A DNA stretch of 64,000 nt, from assembly GCA_037893245.1 (NCBI GenBank), contig JBAIAA010000506.1, forward strand, positions 371,001-435,000. The letters run 5' to 3'. The notes under the pieces were generated by a model that worked only from the letters and a program-made list of their open reading frames with translations, was not told the DNA's origin and searched no databases. Positions 34,903 through 46,310 of the stretch are shown piece by piece; the first letter of the stretch is position 1; every line of letters starts with the position of its first letter. The position numbers and the translations under genes were made by a program. Source of the stretch: Crossaster papposus. Taxonomy: Eukaryota > Echinodermata > Asteroidea > Velatida > Solasteridae.

Positions 34903-35800
34903 CAGGGTAAACCTAAAAAAACGAAACCCACCGGAAAATGGCCAAAATTCCGAAAGTATATATTTCATGAAAAAAACTGAAGTCAATATCAGAAAGTAGG
35001 AGCTACAAGCTTTCTTCTGACACCTACATCGCAGGCCTACGGTCACTGGTAACTGAGTACCATTGTCTTGAAAACCATAGGCAGATTTCAGAAATGTCCA
35101 AATAGGTGTGCGTGTTGTTATCTTCGTGTAGGCAAATAAGGTCGCCTGAAATAGAACAAGAACATAATTCCCTTTGTTATAACCTGTTTATTTGAAACAA
35201 TAAAAATGAAAACACTTATTTGGCTTTCATAAGCATCTTTCTCAGTCCTTAAGGTTCGATTCCTTCAACATGGCCGCCACCTCTCTCAACGCAAATTTCA
35301 CATCGTCTTTGCATATCCTGCACTGCTCTCCTCACCATCCCTGGATCTTGTCGTAAAATGTCAACTTCTTGCTGAATCCTCTCCCGTAATTCCACAAGGT
35401 CCCGTGGGTGACTAGCGTAGGCCTTATTCTTAAGGTATCCCCAAAGGTAAAAGTCACATGGAGTTAGGTCAGGGGATCGTGGCGGCCACTCCACTTCATG
35501 ATTCAAGGCAATCACACGGTGTGCAAAGAGTTCTCGAAGACGTTCCCTGACAGCGATAAGTCGATGGGCAGGAGCACCATCTTGGGCCCACCACAGACTG
35601 ATTTGGACATTTCTGAAATATGCCTATGGTTTTCAAGACAATGATACTCAGTTACCACTGACCGTAGGCCTGCGATGTAGGTGTCAGAAGAAAGCTTGTA
35701 GCTCCTACTTTCTGATATTGACTTCAGTTTTTCCATGAAATATATACTTTCGGAATTATGGCCATTTTCCGGTTGGTTTCGTTTTTTTAGGTTCACCCTG
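34903..35800. mobile_element. 898-bp Tc1/mariner-type element, internally deleted
   Basis: TA flanks at 34901-34902 and 35801-35802. Long TIRs of about 200 bp: the left starts CAGGGTAAACCTAAAAAAAC and the right ends GTTTTTTTAGGTTCACCCTG. Both contain AAGTAGGAGCTACAAGC and GGCCTACGGTCA or their complements. Only the C-terminal transposase remains inside (35249-35600, minus). It lies just past the Penelope palindrome within element A. Confidence 0.9.
35249..35600 (-). pseudogene. Mariner-type transposase, C-terminal third
   Basis: Read leftwards the frame gives WWAQDGAPAH, containing the second catalytic Asp, then RERLRELFAHRV, and SPDLTPCDFYLWG, containing the third Asp. I count 36 residues between those two acids. 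It ends with VRRAVQDMQRRCE and a stop at 35249. The first catalytic Asp and DNA-binding domain are missing, because the frame runs straight into the element's right TIR. It would be inactive without help from a full copy. Confidence 0.85.
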
Positions 35801-36480
35801 TATATATTCTCGAAAAATAAACATTAGGAAGACCTCTCCATAGAGACGTGCACAACATTGTACATTCTTTATTGTAACCTAACCCGTTTTTACCTAGAGC
35901 TTTTCCCACGAAATTTCATATTTATGCATTTTGGACCCTACTCTATCGATCTGGACTGTTGAATGTTAAAAAATGTATCTCCTTCCTGTAGTTGGGCGTT
36001 AGGGCGACCTCGAAACGGAAAAATGGTCGACCAAATGGTGATTGTGCCAATATATATCCAAATATGGGAACAAATTATATTACACGACAGGTATTAAATA
36101 TATATGCAAGTTAGGCATATTTCCACTAAAAATCCAGCTTGGTAACCATCATTTTTAGATTCAGCACCCCAAAATAGCTATGTTACAAACGTCTACTCAA
36201 AAAAATCATCTTCTTGACCTAAATGAGCTCCTTATCGCCTAGACTATAACATTTCTTATTGCCGGACAACCATTAAAATAATATAAGGCAGTGTGTTGTT
36301 AATCTCCATTGCAGTTGCAAATCCACGAAATTTAACAATCGGCTACCGAACTCGTTGTAAAATTATATAGACGTCGACGGTCGGATTGGGTTGGAGCTTG
36401 GGGTGAGGTCAGCAAAGCAGAGCTTTTCATTGGCCAATAGCTTAATGACCGTCATACGTACGTGCAAAACGCATGAACAC

Positions 36481-36820
36481 TAGTTAAACGTAGTTAAACG
36501 TAGTTAAACGTAGTTAAACGTAGTTAAACGTAGTTAAACGTAGTTAAACGTAGTTAAACGTAGTTAAACGTAGTTAAACGTAGTTAAACGTAGTTAAACG
36601 TAGTTAAACGTAGTTAAACGTAGTTAAACGTAGTTAAACGTAGTTAAACGTAGTTAAACGTAGTTAAACGTAGTTAAACGTAGTTAAACGTAGTTAAACG
36701 TAGTTAAACGTAGTTAAACGTAGTTAAACGTAGTTAAACGTAGTTAAACGTAGTTAAACGTAGTTAAACGTAGTTAAACGTAGTTAAACGTAGTTAAACG
36801 TAGTTAAACGTAGTTAAACG
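36481..36820. repeat. 34 perfect copies of the 10-mer TAGTTAAACG
   Basis: Thirty-four units without a single substitution in 340 bp, beginning exactly at the right TA of element A. The diverged continuation TAGTGGACCG and the rest of the R-type arm follow, down to GGCCGTA at 36872. The equivalent left arm has only two units and the 24.4-kb copy has three. Confidence 0.97.
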
Positions 36821-36872
36821 TAGTGGACCGTTGTTCTGAACGTACTTAGACCTTGAGGAAAGCCATGAATTG
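36821..36872. repeat. Right R-type MITE arm, truncated
   Basis: Reverse complement of about 31685-31745 (GGACCG, TTCTGAACGTACTTAGACCT, TTGGCCGTA). Homology stops at 36872, where the inverted-arm region begins. Confidence 0.75.
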
Positions 36873-38690
36873 GCCGTATTGTTGGAAAATTTGTGAAAAA
36901 ATTGCTTACCAATCGCTTTCTTCACCAAAGTGTTCTGCAGCCGATTTCACGAAACCTTACGCAATTGCGTAAGCCCCCTTGCGCCACAATTTATTGCGTA
37001 AGCTGCGCTACTTTTTTTTGCTGCGCAACATTTCGCTTACGACAGTTTCACGAAAGTTTGACAGTGCATAAGTCCGCGGCTTGCGCAACAAATTATGGCG
37101 TAGCTTGCGCAGTCAATTTAGGTGGCGTAAGATATGGCGTAGCGACTGAAAATGACCTTTTTTACCAGCAAATCGTAATTGACGTGGAGCCCGTCATTGC
37201 TCAACTTATTAAGCTTAATAAAAGACACTCACATTTTCTTGATTGAAGTAAAAGAATCACTATTTTACCCGTGACAGAATTGTTAATGTTGCCACGCGAT
37301 TTCGCGAAAAGTCGGACAAAACTATTTTCAAAATGGTGGGCGAAGGTGATACAACGACGATTTCGTGAAAGAACACAATAATACGCAAACAGTCGTCGTA
37401 AACGCTGTTTAAAACGTTGCGCAACTACGCCAAGTTTCGTGAAATGCTCCGTAAGGAAATGGCGCAGCTACGCAACTTTGTTGTTGCGTAAGCCTTACGC
37501 CACTTTTGAAAATGGCGCAAGCTACGCACTTTTCGTGAAATCGGCTGCAGGTAGGTGTCTACAAACACCTCTCAATTTATTCCTTCCCAAATCCTTGGGG
37601 AAAAGTCATATTTAAAAATGGCGTCCAAAATGGTCGCCAAAATTATATATATTTTTTATAAATCATATTATTGACCAAAAATCATCTCTAATATGGGAAT
37701 AAAGCCACAATATATTATTTCTAGGGCCATTGTAAACTCTTTCCAAGCATATTTCCTTGCTTCAAATCCAAGATGGCGGCCAAAATGGCCGTCAAATTGG
37801 AAAAAGGGTGGAAAAAGTCAGTTTGGCCAGAAATGTAATAATATGGAAGAAACCACAAAAACATTGTTCTAGGACAATTGTTAACTCTTGCTAAGCAAAT
37901 ATATTTTATTATCTTGCTTTATATCTAAGATGGTGGCCAAAATGGAAACAATTGTTGGTAAAGTCATAGTTTGGCCAGAAATTGTATAAATAATATGGAG
38001 AAGAAACCACAAAAACAATGTTCTAGGGCCCTGCTAAGTATATTTGTATTATTTATTATCTTGCTCAAAATCCAACTGTCTATTAACACCTCTGAAATTG
38101 TTCCATCTCAAATCCCTGTGAAACATTATAGGAGCCAATCAAAGTTGGGTACCCGGATGGCTTGGGCGAAACAATGGAAACATAACAATTTGCCAATATT
38201 AGCTTGTGGAATGTCTAACTAGGTCTTTTGGGGGAGTGTTCGTTCGATTCCAACCATTATTTTTTAGTACAAATGACTCCCTGGCCATAACAAATATAAT
38301 AACTAGAAATTTATCTCAATTGAAACATTGGGTAGTCAGTTATTTAGTTCACCCTACTCATTCTACTCCCCGGCATCCCCATCACTCCTCTCGTCATCTG
38401 GCTGGTTGATGTTCTGGCAAGAGTTACCATGATAGTTGCCGCGAGCAGAAATACACTTGACTCCTTGCTTTTTACAGCATCACCTGAGTGTGCTACATTA
38501 CCCCTCACAGTTGCAGCAGACAAACGTTTGAAGATAGTCCGGTGCGATAGGGTCTGTTGTAGGGACCGGTGCATAACCTTGGTCTCCGAGCTTCCATCTA
38601 TAGTCCAGGACATCCAATGGTGGAGTTTGCAGCAGCAGCCAATATGTAGTCTGGAGATAAGCTCGGAGAGAGTGCTGTGCTGCAGCTTCT
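36873..38690. repeat. Left arm of a 10.7-kb inverted-arm structure
   Basis: Apart from an inserted MITE (36935-37550), this arm is the reverse complement of 46311-47575. Shared blocks include ATTTATTCCTTCCCAAATCC, ATGTTCTAGGGCCCTGC, GGAGCCAATCAAAGTTGGGT and the C-terminal coding part of the Cys-rich protein at 38363. Arms are about 1.2 kb and about 7.6 kb apart. It may be a long-TIR transposon or an inverted duplication. Confidence 0.8.
36935..37550. mobile_element. 616-bp MITE in the left inverted arm, empty in the right arm
   Basis: Inverted ends: CTGCAGCCGATTTCACGAAA on the left; the right end is the complement of CTGCAGCCGATTTCACGAAA, followed by AGTGCGTAG. The interior repeats TTGCGTAAG and its complement. 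The right arm at about 47495-47515 has the flanks joined (complement of GTGTTCAGGTAGGTGTC), so the insertion came after the arms formed. I could not identify a target duplication. Confidence 0.87.
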
Positions 38691-39330
38691 GTCGGAGGCA
38701 GTTTCTCAGATTTGATGCCTCCAGCATCGGCCCGCTTGCTGAAGATGTCAAATCGTAAGTCCCCCAGGTCCTCGGATTGTTTCCCGCGGAACATGAGCTT
38801 GAGTAGCTTTGATAATGTCATTTTTCTCGCATCGGATGTCCAGAAACACGTCCATGGCCCTCTCCGCTTCGTCGGTCTTGCAGAGCTTGGTTAGCAAAGT
38901 TGATTTGCTAAACCCAGAAATCGCGGACACTGTATCGCAGCCGGAAAAGCTGTGCAAAAAGATCAGATACTTCCGGTATCTCTCTGGGAGGGCCTCCGGA
39001 TATTTCCGACATCGTAAGATAGTTATGTGGCTGTTGTGAGGAAGATCGGGTGGTCTGCAGCATGATACATCAGCAAAACTATGATGTCGGTGTCCTCTCA
39101 GCCATCACCTCAACAGGGGAATATCTTGCCTCATCTAGAGCTGCCCCAACGATATAGGTGTCTGCATCATCGGGGCATTCATGTATACTGATTCCATTTC
39201 TACCGAATGTCTCAGCAAGTAGCCGAATGAACTGGGTCTCGTTACTCTTGTTGTCGAGGAACTTTTCTCTTGAAACGAGGCTTTTGATGTCTGGGCGAAT
39301 CAGAATGTCGCAGCATGCGTTCTTTGTTCG
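38363..39330 (-). pseudogene. CXC-family Cys-rich protein, C-terminal half
   Basis: Read leftwards in shifting frames: an acidic block with DADTYIVGAALDEARY; then LTMSEISG; then the signature HSFSGCDTVSAISGFSK, with KLCKTDEAERAMDVF after it. The tail follows: DIFSKR, PPTEAAAQHSLRAYLQT, GYAPVPTTDPIAPDYL, and a Cys-rich end (VCCNCEG, then codons for CCKKQGVKC in another frame, CHGNSCQN). It stops at 38363-38365. Frameshifts and a stop near 39060 make it non-functional. It shares the layout 'GCD signature, then Cys-rich tail' with the pseudogene at 5710 but is a different subfamily. The C-terminal part lies inside the left inverted arm. Confidence 0.75.
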
Positions 39331-39339
39331 TCGCTGTCA

Positions 39340-39845
39340 CACAACCTCTTGGGAGCTTGTATACGGACATTTAAGAATGGGTCTGAACATGCCATGTAGA
39401 TGGGGACACAGACAAATAAAAACAAGGTCAACTCAATATTGGGTTCACAAAATATATCATTTAAAATGTCTGTTATTTTCCACTAAATTAACTAATTCCA
39501 AAAACTGTTGTCAAATGACGCACCAATGATCAAAGTAGTTCTACTCAAAAAGGTTTATCAATGTCAAGTGTCTTGTAATGCCAAATTTAGTTGTGTGTCT
39601 CGCTTACTCTATTATACAAATATTACACGTACCAATTAAGATGGATCACTTCAGGTTAATCAGTACTTCAATTATATCAATTCAAATATTTCAATTTCAA
39701 ACCTTCACTCATTAATTATTCTTCTAATTCCAATTCCAATTCCAATTAATTATACCACCGTGATTATTTATATTATCTTAAACATCAATTTATAACACTC
39801 CACAATTTAAAACCGCCAATCTCCTGTGAAGTTTCTCTTCTATAA
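39340..39845. other. No recognisable gene
   Basis: AT-rich, with short ATTCCAATTCC repeats around 39725-39750. Upstream parts of the Cys-rich protein may lie here but I cannot read them. Confidence 0.4.
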
Positions 39846-40204
39846 ATACTAGAGTAGCTCATGGTGGTTGAGTATGCACTTTATTGTACAGACCTAAATT
39901 CTTCAGGAATCCACTAATTGAAGGTCTAGGAACAATATTCGGTTGGTAACACATTTTCCACCGACGGCGAAATAGCTAAAATGGCCACACCCCTTTTTGG
40001 GCTACGCCCCCTTAATGCCGTGACTGTATCTACAGAACCGTTGGACCTAGGAGGTTGCCCGACCACTCAAAATTTGCGCAATGGCCACATTATGGGGGTC
40101 ACAATACATTTTCATATCCAAAATTCAGCATGTTACGCACTACAATATTATTCGTAATTGTTCCTGTTCCTGTTCCTATTGTTCAATTACTTGATTCCTG
40201 AATC

Positions 40205-41124
40205 AGTTTGTGACGCACTTGCAATGGCCGACAACAGACTATACGCAATACCCCTGCAAGCCCACGACAGACCACGCGCGAAGTCTCCTTGAACTCATTA
40301 TGCGTCGAAACACATTTGAATTCAATGGCAAGGTTTTCAGACAAAAAAATTGGCGTGGCCATGGGCAGCGAATGCAGTCCGAAAAATTGTGACATAACCC
40401 TATTCAAATACGAACAAGACAAAATTCTCCCTCACAATCCCTCAATTGTGAACTACATAGAGACGATGTTCTTATAATCTTTAACGGAAATGAAAAGCAG
40501 GCTGCGGACCTAGTGCAATCACTTAATAAAATTCATCCTACGCTTAAGTTCACGTCTGAGATCTCGCACCGCCAAGTCAATTTTCTCGACCTTATTATCT
40601 ACAAAGGCGAACGATTCATACATGAAGGGATATTGGATACTCGAGTCGCTACCAAAAAAACTGATACATTTCAGTACCTAGCTCGAGATTCAGCACACCC
40701 TAAGTCGGTATTTGGCGGATTAATCAAGGGCGAAGTGACCAGATACAAACATATATCTACCCATTTAAAAGACTTTGAGGAGAGGGTTGAATTCTTCAAA
40801 GACAAACTTCAAAAGCGCGGATACACAAACGAAGACCTAGCCCTCCTTTCTCAAAGAGGCAAGACTCCCGCGGACCCTAAGCGTGCAAAAACCAAAAACA
40901 ATATCCCACTGGTGTTCGTCCTACCATACTACCCACATGTCGCGCACCCAGCCCTCAAACGGGCTATCCTCAAACACTGGCCCTTGATTAGCGAAAACGA
41001 ATATCTGAATAGGCTATTTGATACCCAACCCATCCTGGCATACAAACGGCACAAAAACATAAAAGATGAACTTGTTCGATCTAGGACTAAAGCATCTCCA
41101 CAATCCAACAAAGCAAAATCTTGA
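40205..41124 (+). pseudogene. Penelope-like reverse transcriptase, copy 2
   Basis: Begins with DALAMADNRLYAIP, then a frame change to LELIMRRNTFEFNGKVF and GVAMGSECSP with DITLFKYEQDK. A damaged junction falls where the RT aspartates should be. The open 203-codon stretch (40513-41124) contains HPTLKFTSEISHRQVNFLDL, DTFQYLARDSAHP, FEERVEFFKDKLQKRGY, IPLVFVLPYYPHVAHPAL and KNIKDELVRSR. It starts at the same point as copy 1 (19153), so both share the 5' boundary. No GIY-YIG domain follows. It is less damaged than copy 1. Confidence 0.82.
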
Positions 41125-41218
41125 TGAGGAGAATCTGCAAATTCTATTGGAACTATTGGAAGAACAAAACAATGATCAAAGAAATGGATCTCAAGACTAA
41201 AACAAAATAAATAAGTCA

Positions 41219-41319
41219 ACCCCCCCCCCAACCACCCCCCAACCACCCCCCCCCCCCCCCCAACCAACCCCCCCACCCCCCCCCCCCCCCACCCCCCCCC
41301 ACCCAACCCCCCCCCCCCA
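41219..41319. repeat. C-rich tract of about 100 bp
   Basis: Almost pure C on the plus strand, broken by AACC and ACC interruptions. It directly follows the stop region of Penelope-like copy 2. In copy 1 the same position has 20 C, and a second tract of 23 C lies 520 bp further on; the intervening DNA is absent here. Confidence 0.93.
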
Positions 41320-42289
41320 CACACTCATACAGACTGCAATCTCGCAGAAAAAAATGTGGCCTGAACTGACCTCCCATGAAGCGTATATCACTAGAAAAAA
41401 AACTTAAATTAAGAATTACGCTCTGGGCGGGATAGTTACGCAACCACACTGCTGGCATACCAGCACATCATAAATTATACAGATTTATCTCTGCAGACCT
41501 GCCACACACCTACAATCAAATGATACTTCACGCAGCAGAATTGCTTCAGCATCTCCAAAAAAAATAACGAAAACGATGAGAAAAAATTCTGACTTGCGAC
41601 AACTCCCATAAACACCCTCCCCCTCCAACATGAGTTCTGATTCACTGCAGCTAACTCTAGAATTGATAAAAAAAAAATTAACTGATCATTCCTTGAAGTA
41701 TGCCTGCATAAACCGGTTTCTCTGTGCTATACCTTCTTGTAAAAGCACTCCATTAGAATTATAATAGCCTCACAGAAAAAGAAAGAAAATTCCACAAAAC
41801 CCAGTATTACACGTCTTTCACGTTAATGTCCTTCCCAGGTGACCGAGAATCGCTCTAAAAATAAAAAAACAACTTGAGTGACATGTATGATTACGCTGCT
41901 TCCCAATAAACAAAAACAAAAACATGTTGTGGCCTTGGTGGTATCATACAATTGTAGTTCGTAACATGTTGAAATCGGTTTTTGGCAATTATCACAAAAA
42001 CCATTGACTTTTGGATATGAAAATGTATTGCGACCCCCATAATGTGGCAATTGCGCAAATTTTGAGTGGTCGGGCAACCTCCTAGGTCCAACGGTTCTGT
42101 AGATACAGTCACGGCGTTAAGGGGGCGTGGCCCAAAATGGGGTGTGGCCATTTCAGCTATTTCGCCGTCGGTGGCAAATGTGTTACCAACCAAATATTGT
42201 TCCTGGACCTTCAATTAGTGGATTCCTGAAGAGTTTAGGTCTGTACAATAAAGTGCATACTCAACCACCATGAGCTACTAGAGTAAAAC

Positions 42290-45200
42290 GTCAATTACGC
42301 AATCTTCATTTAATCTCCAAATAACTTACAATTCGTTGAAACTTTTCAGTTCCTATCGTATAATCACACTTTACTTTCTGAACACCACTTCTTTCTGTTT
42401 TTTGGTTCAAACACTTCTTTCAATTATAGGCCGTATGGTGTAACTGAAAATATGCCTAGAAAATGAGTTTCGTTTCGACCGCCATGGGTCTACTTTTTGA
42501 AGGCATATATAGTTTCTAGTAGCTATTTAAAATACTATGCTAAAAGTTATCCAACAAATATTCAGTCGAACTCGAGTTATTCACTTTAAAAATGTAATGG
42601 GGCGAAACTAGCATGGGGCGAGTTGGTTTTTCTCGCCTAGTTTTTAGAACAATTTTGCCCCAAAGCCACTTCGCCCCATACTTTTTTCCCTACTTAATGT
42701 ATATTGACTCAAATCAACTTGCCCCGTATAACATGTACATCACCGTTTTTTGTGACAAATATAACTTTTTACCCTTGTCTACATGTAATTGTAAATCACT
42801 CCCTTTGGCTTGATAGCTGCCCAGATTGATCTATTTAAATACGTTTTTTGATTGATAAATAAAATGGCTTATTCAATCTCCATTCATTTTTGATATTTAA
42901 AAACAAAAATTATTATTATTATTTCGGGAGGGAGGGAAATCAGCTGTTTTGTTTAAAGGCGTCAATTTAAAAGGTTTCATATTGTAATCAAATACATAAT
43001 GACAAAAAAATCAAAAATAAGATCCACACAAAATCTATTGTTTGTCATTATATTCTTGTCAGCACTACACAATCTTCTGTGCTCACTTATGGAACATAAC
43101 ATTGCAAAGTTACAATAAAATAAACAGAATCACATGACAATCGAGGATTAACAAATGAATGTTTACAAATTGTGGCCCTGTACCCACATGTTGGTTGCTG
43201 TGGTCCACGAGTGAATGTGCCTGACCCACCCTACAGTTTTATTTTACACTGGAGCTGTATTAAACTTACTGGGCATACTGTAATCAATGGCCTACTGAAT
43301 TGTCTCTGAACAATTATTGTGATTAAAGTCCATGTTGCAATAACATTTGAAATGACAGAAAGAGTGAATTGTATGCACAATTTGAATAAGTTTGTGTGAA
43401 TGCCCATTTTTAGTACAATTAGTCAATATGTTCTCAAAAAGGGGGATATTCATTCTCCATAATGGATGTTTCAGTGTGTAGTTCCAATAAGTTTAAACTG
43501 GGTTACACTTTTCAATTAGAAAGAGTGTTGCAAACAAATTCAGTTAACTTAATGAAAATAATTAAAAGTGTCAAAAAGAAATGCTCCTGACGTGTCTTAA
43601 ATATCAACCAGTTCAATCATAACCAGCTCGAGCATAATTCTCTCAACTTTTCCGTTAGAACAAATAAACAAATCACTGAAGTTAGAACATTAATGTTACA
43701 ATTTTAACAACCCATGCGATATTTGGCAGATGATGTACATAGCTGGTAGGACGTGCTTCGAACTTTGGGGCTTATATGGTAGGCTGGCAATGGATCTGAG
43801 TAAATGCTTCTTTAGAGATCTGCCATCATCACTGCTTGTTTCTTGATTATCAACTGCATAAAAAGGTTGAATCTGGTGATAAACAAGAGGGGACAAATAC
43901 ATAATCAATAATGGATTTTTGAACGACCTGTTATGAGAACAAAAATGTTAAAAAGGTCAATAATAGTCCCACTTGGGTCATCATTCGTGCAGTTTGGTAA
44001 TGGTGATGAAGCTGGGCTGAAGCATAGGCAGGGGTTATTTTCCAACCCCCCAACAAATCCCCCAACCAACCCCATCTCCATGCAACCCCCACCCCCTGTC
44101 TGGGCTGTCAACATCGGGGTAGATCTGGTAATAACCAGAACTTCGGAAGCAGATTTTCCGGGGTCAAGGTATTAAAAGGAAATGAATTTTAGGTTCATTC
44201 TGTCTACATATATGTCTATTCATGGAGGAATAAGAGCCTCCATGGTCTATTCAACATACATTTTAAGGTAAAACAGCCTGTCATTCTCCAATTCGATATA
44301 GACACAATCTGGGAAGCAGACTAGATCGTTAATTTTGACCTTACTATATAGCCTATACGTGTACATGACCTACCTGCATCTTTACTGTTTTGGCCTGTCC
44401 GAGATTATTGGGTAACTCAACCCCCTGCTTGGTTCCTTGCCAATAATACATCTACTGACACAAAGTACTGATCTAGGCGGCAATAGGGACCCGGTGATGA
44501 CAGCGAACCCGACAAGGCCGAGACTGATTTTTGGGAGGCAAATGTGCTTTCTCCGACAGTGTCTCTGCACGTTTACGCTTCTCCGCTGCATGCCAGGCAT
44601 GTTGCAAATTGTCAGACGTTCGGGAGCAACAATCTAGCGGTACTAACACGCAACGTTTAGCGTAAACCCGATGCGTAGTGTCACGACTGTTTGGCTAGTT
44701 TTCACGACCAATTATCGTACGACAGTTGTAGCACACACTAGCAGGTCTAGGCTCATCAACTTCTCTGCCAATTCGTTGTCATTTTCACAAAGATTTCTCG
44801 GCCGTAACATTATTTTAAGTGAACAAAACCACTGGTTTGTTTTCACGGAGTCTTCGACACGCGACGATCGTGACATGGGCGACGCCATGATTGTTTTGAT
44901 TCGCAATGATACAATGGCCTTTGACCTGAGTTGTGATTAGAGAATTCGGATCACGTGGTACCAGAGCGCATATATTTCAAACTAATGTGACACGCTAGCG
45001 TAATGCGACCATGAACAAATGCCCCGTCGCTGTTGATCATTTAGTGCCGATTTTGGTCGATAATTACTAAAATTCGACAGGCGTTTTTGTAGAGAACTGT
45101 TTTTTATCGTAATCTCCAGACAAAACTAAGTCCAAAACCAAAGAGTTCTCTTAGACCCACGGGGGTCGAAACGGGATGAAAAGAAAAACGTGTACACCGT

Positions 45201-45430
45201 ACGGCCTATTATTAACCTTCTTATATTAATCTTAAATTGTTTAAATTATTAAAGACACACCAAATATTTTTTTTCAGGAAAATCTAATAATCTTATTAAT
45301 CGTTCTTTCACTCTATTTTGTACAACCTTACATTCAAAATCCAAATCAAGTTAATCTAAACAAATACCGGACTGCTGCCAGGTCCTTGTTCAGCTTGCCA
45401 CTGAATGCAGTACCACTCGCAATTCCAAAG
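42290..45430. other. No recognisable gene
   Basis: About 3.1 kb of AT-rich DNA, with a GC-richer patch at 44390-45000. Short open frames on both strands there (for example 44712-44906, minus) have no motif I recognise. It may be the interior of the inverted-arm structure. Confidence 0.4.
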
Positions 45431-45439
45431 AGTCCAGTA

Positions 45440-45530
45440 GAAGTAGTAGTCCTCAGGATGAACTTTACCCATTCAGTGTAGAGGTAGTAGTCCTCGGCAT
45501 AAACTTTACCCATTCAGTGTAGGGCTAGCG
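45440..45530. repeat. Direct duplication of about 45 bp
   Basis: GTAGTAGTCCTC, then ACTTTACCCATTCAGTGTAG, occurs twice in tandem (about 45442 and 45487). Confidence 0.8.
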
Positions 45531-45539
45531 TACTCTACT

Positions 45540-46305
45540 CGGTGACTGGAAATCTCCAAAGTCCCTGTGTCATCTAGGATATAAATTTTCCCAATCCAAA
45601 ATTCATACTAAAAGTTGTTACTATTTTAACAATAGTTCTACAATCAAACAATAATTATAATAAATATAAAAATGAAGAAAATTAATTACAAATTTACAGT
45701 TAGCATAATCGTAAAACTCTTGGAATTTCATAACAGATTGTTATGCAGACCAAGACTTGTGGTGTGTATGGGTTGCTGGCTGTTCAGGCAAGGGCTGACT
45801 GACAATTTAAGGACAAGATAGGTCCTTTCTCCAGTTTGTCTGGCAAGCAAGTGCCTGCAGTCACTCTGCATAGGCAAATCCACGGCACTTCCTGGCAAGG
45901 AATGTTTAAGGTATTTGGTAAAAGTTTCACTCCACCGATCATGGACACTGCTAACTATGGCACACACAAATAACAAAAGCAACCTCCTCGGTGCACCTAC
46001 ATACCTTGAATTATTAACTCAACACAGTACTGAATATTCATTACTAGAACTTCTAACTTATCACAGAGTTCACACATACACTCAAAACCACTCAACCCAA
46101 TAGTTCAATTGAACAATTAAATGACTACTATGAAATATATATACAGTCACTTGTGACAGTCTCTGGTGATCATGGTCCTTGGTGGAGCTGCCATATCTGT
46201 CAAAGACCACAGTGATCCTGAGACACTGTCTCCTCATGGACTTTACAAACTGGAGGGAGCTCTCGGCGATGTCTTTCCATGTAAGGTTATCCTTACATGT
46301 GCCCC
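45540..46305. other. No recognisable gene
   Basis: AT-rich. A minus-strand frame (45728-45982) begins with a hydrophobic MLLLFVCAIV stretch but has no other support. Confidence 0.35.
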
Positions 46306-46310
46306 TATCA

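Larger units (their letters stand above)
31783..36480. mobile_element. 4.7-kb TA transposon (A)
   Basis: Begins GTGTTCATGCGTTTTGCACG and ends with its complement, with TA on both sides (31781-31782, 36481-36482). TIR similarity continues through GACGGTCATT and CTTGGCCAATGAAAAGCTCT. The same termini bound 47685-51089 in other flanks, which fixes the ends. Subterminal blocks are shared as well: 32060-32240 matches 50570-50770 in reverse, and 36030-36150 matches 48340-48430 in reverse. The interior has been filled by a Penelope palindrome (32367-34895) and a mariner-type element (34903-35800). No transposase of its own was recognised. Confidence 0.82.
39851..42283. repeat. Inverted repeat pair flanking Penelope-like copy 2
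   Basis: The left arm (39851-40130) is the complement of the right arm (about 41985-42283). Shared blocks are GCTCATGGTGGTTGAGTATG, CCACTAATTGAAGGTC, CGCCCCCTTAATGCCGTGAC and GTTGGACCTAGGAGGTTGCC. The Penelope-like copy 2 and its tail sit between the arms, as if inserted into a foldback MITE. Confidence 0.8.
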
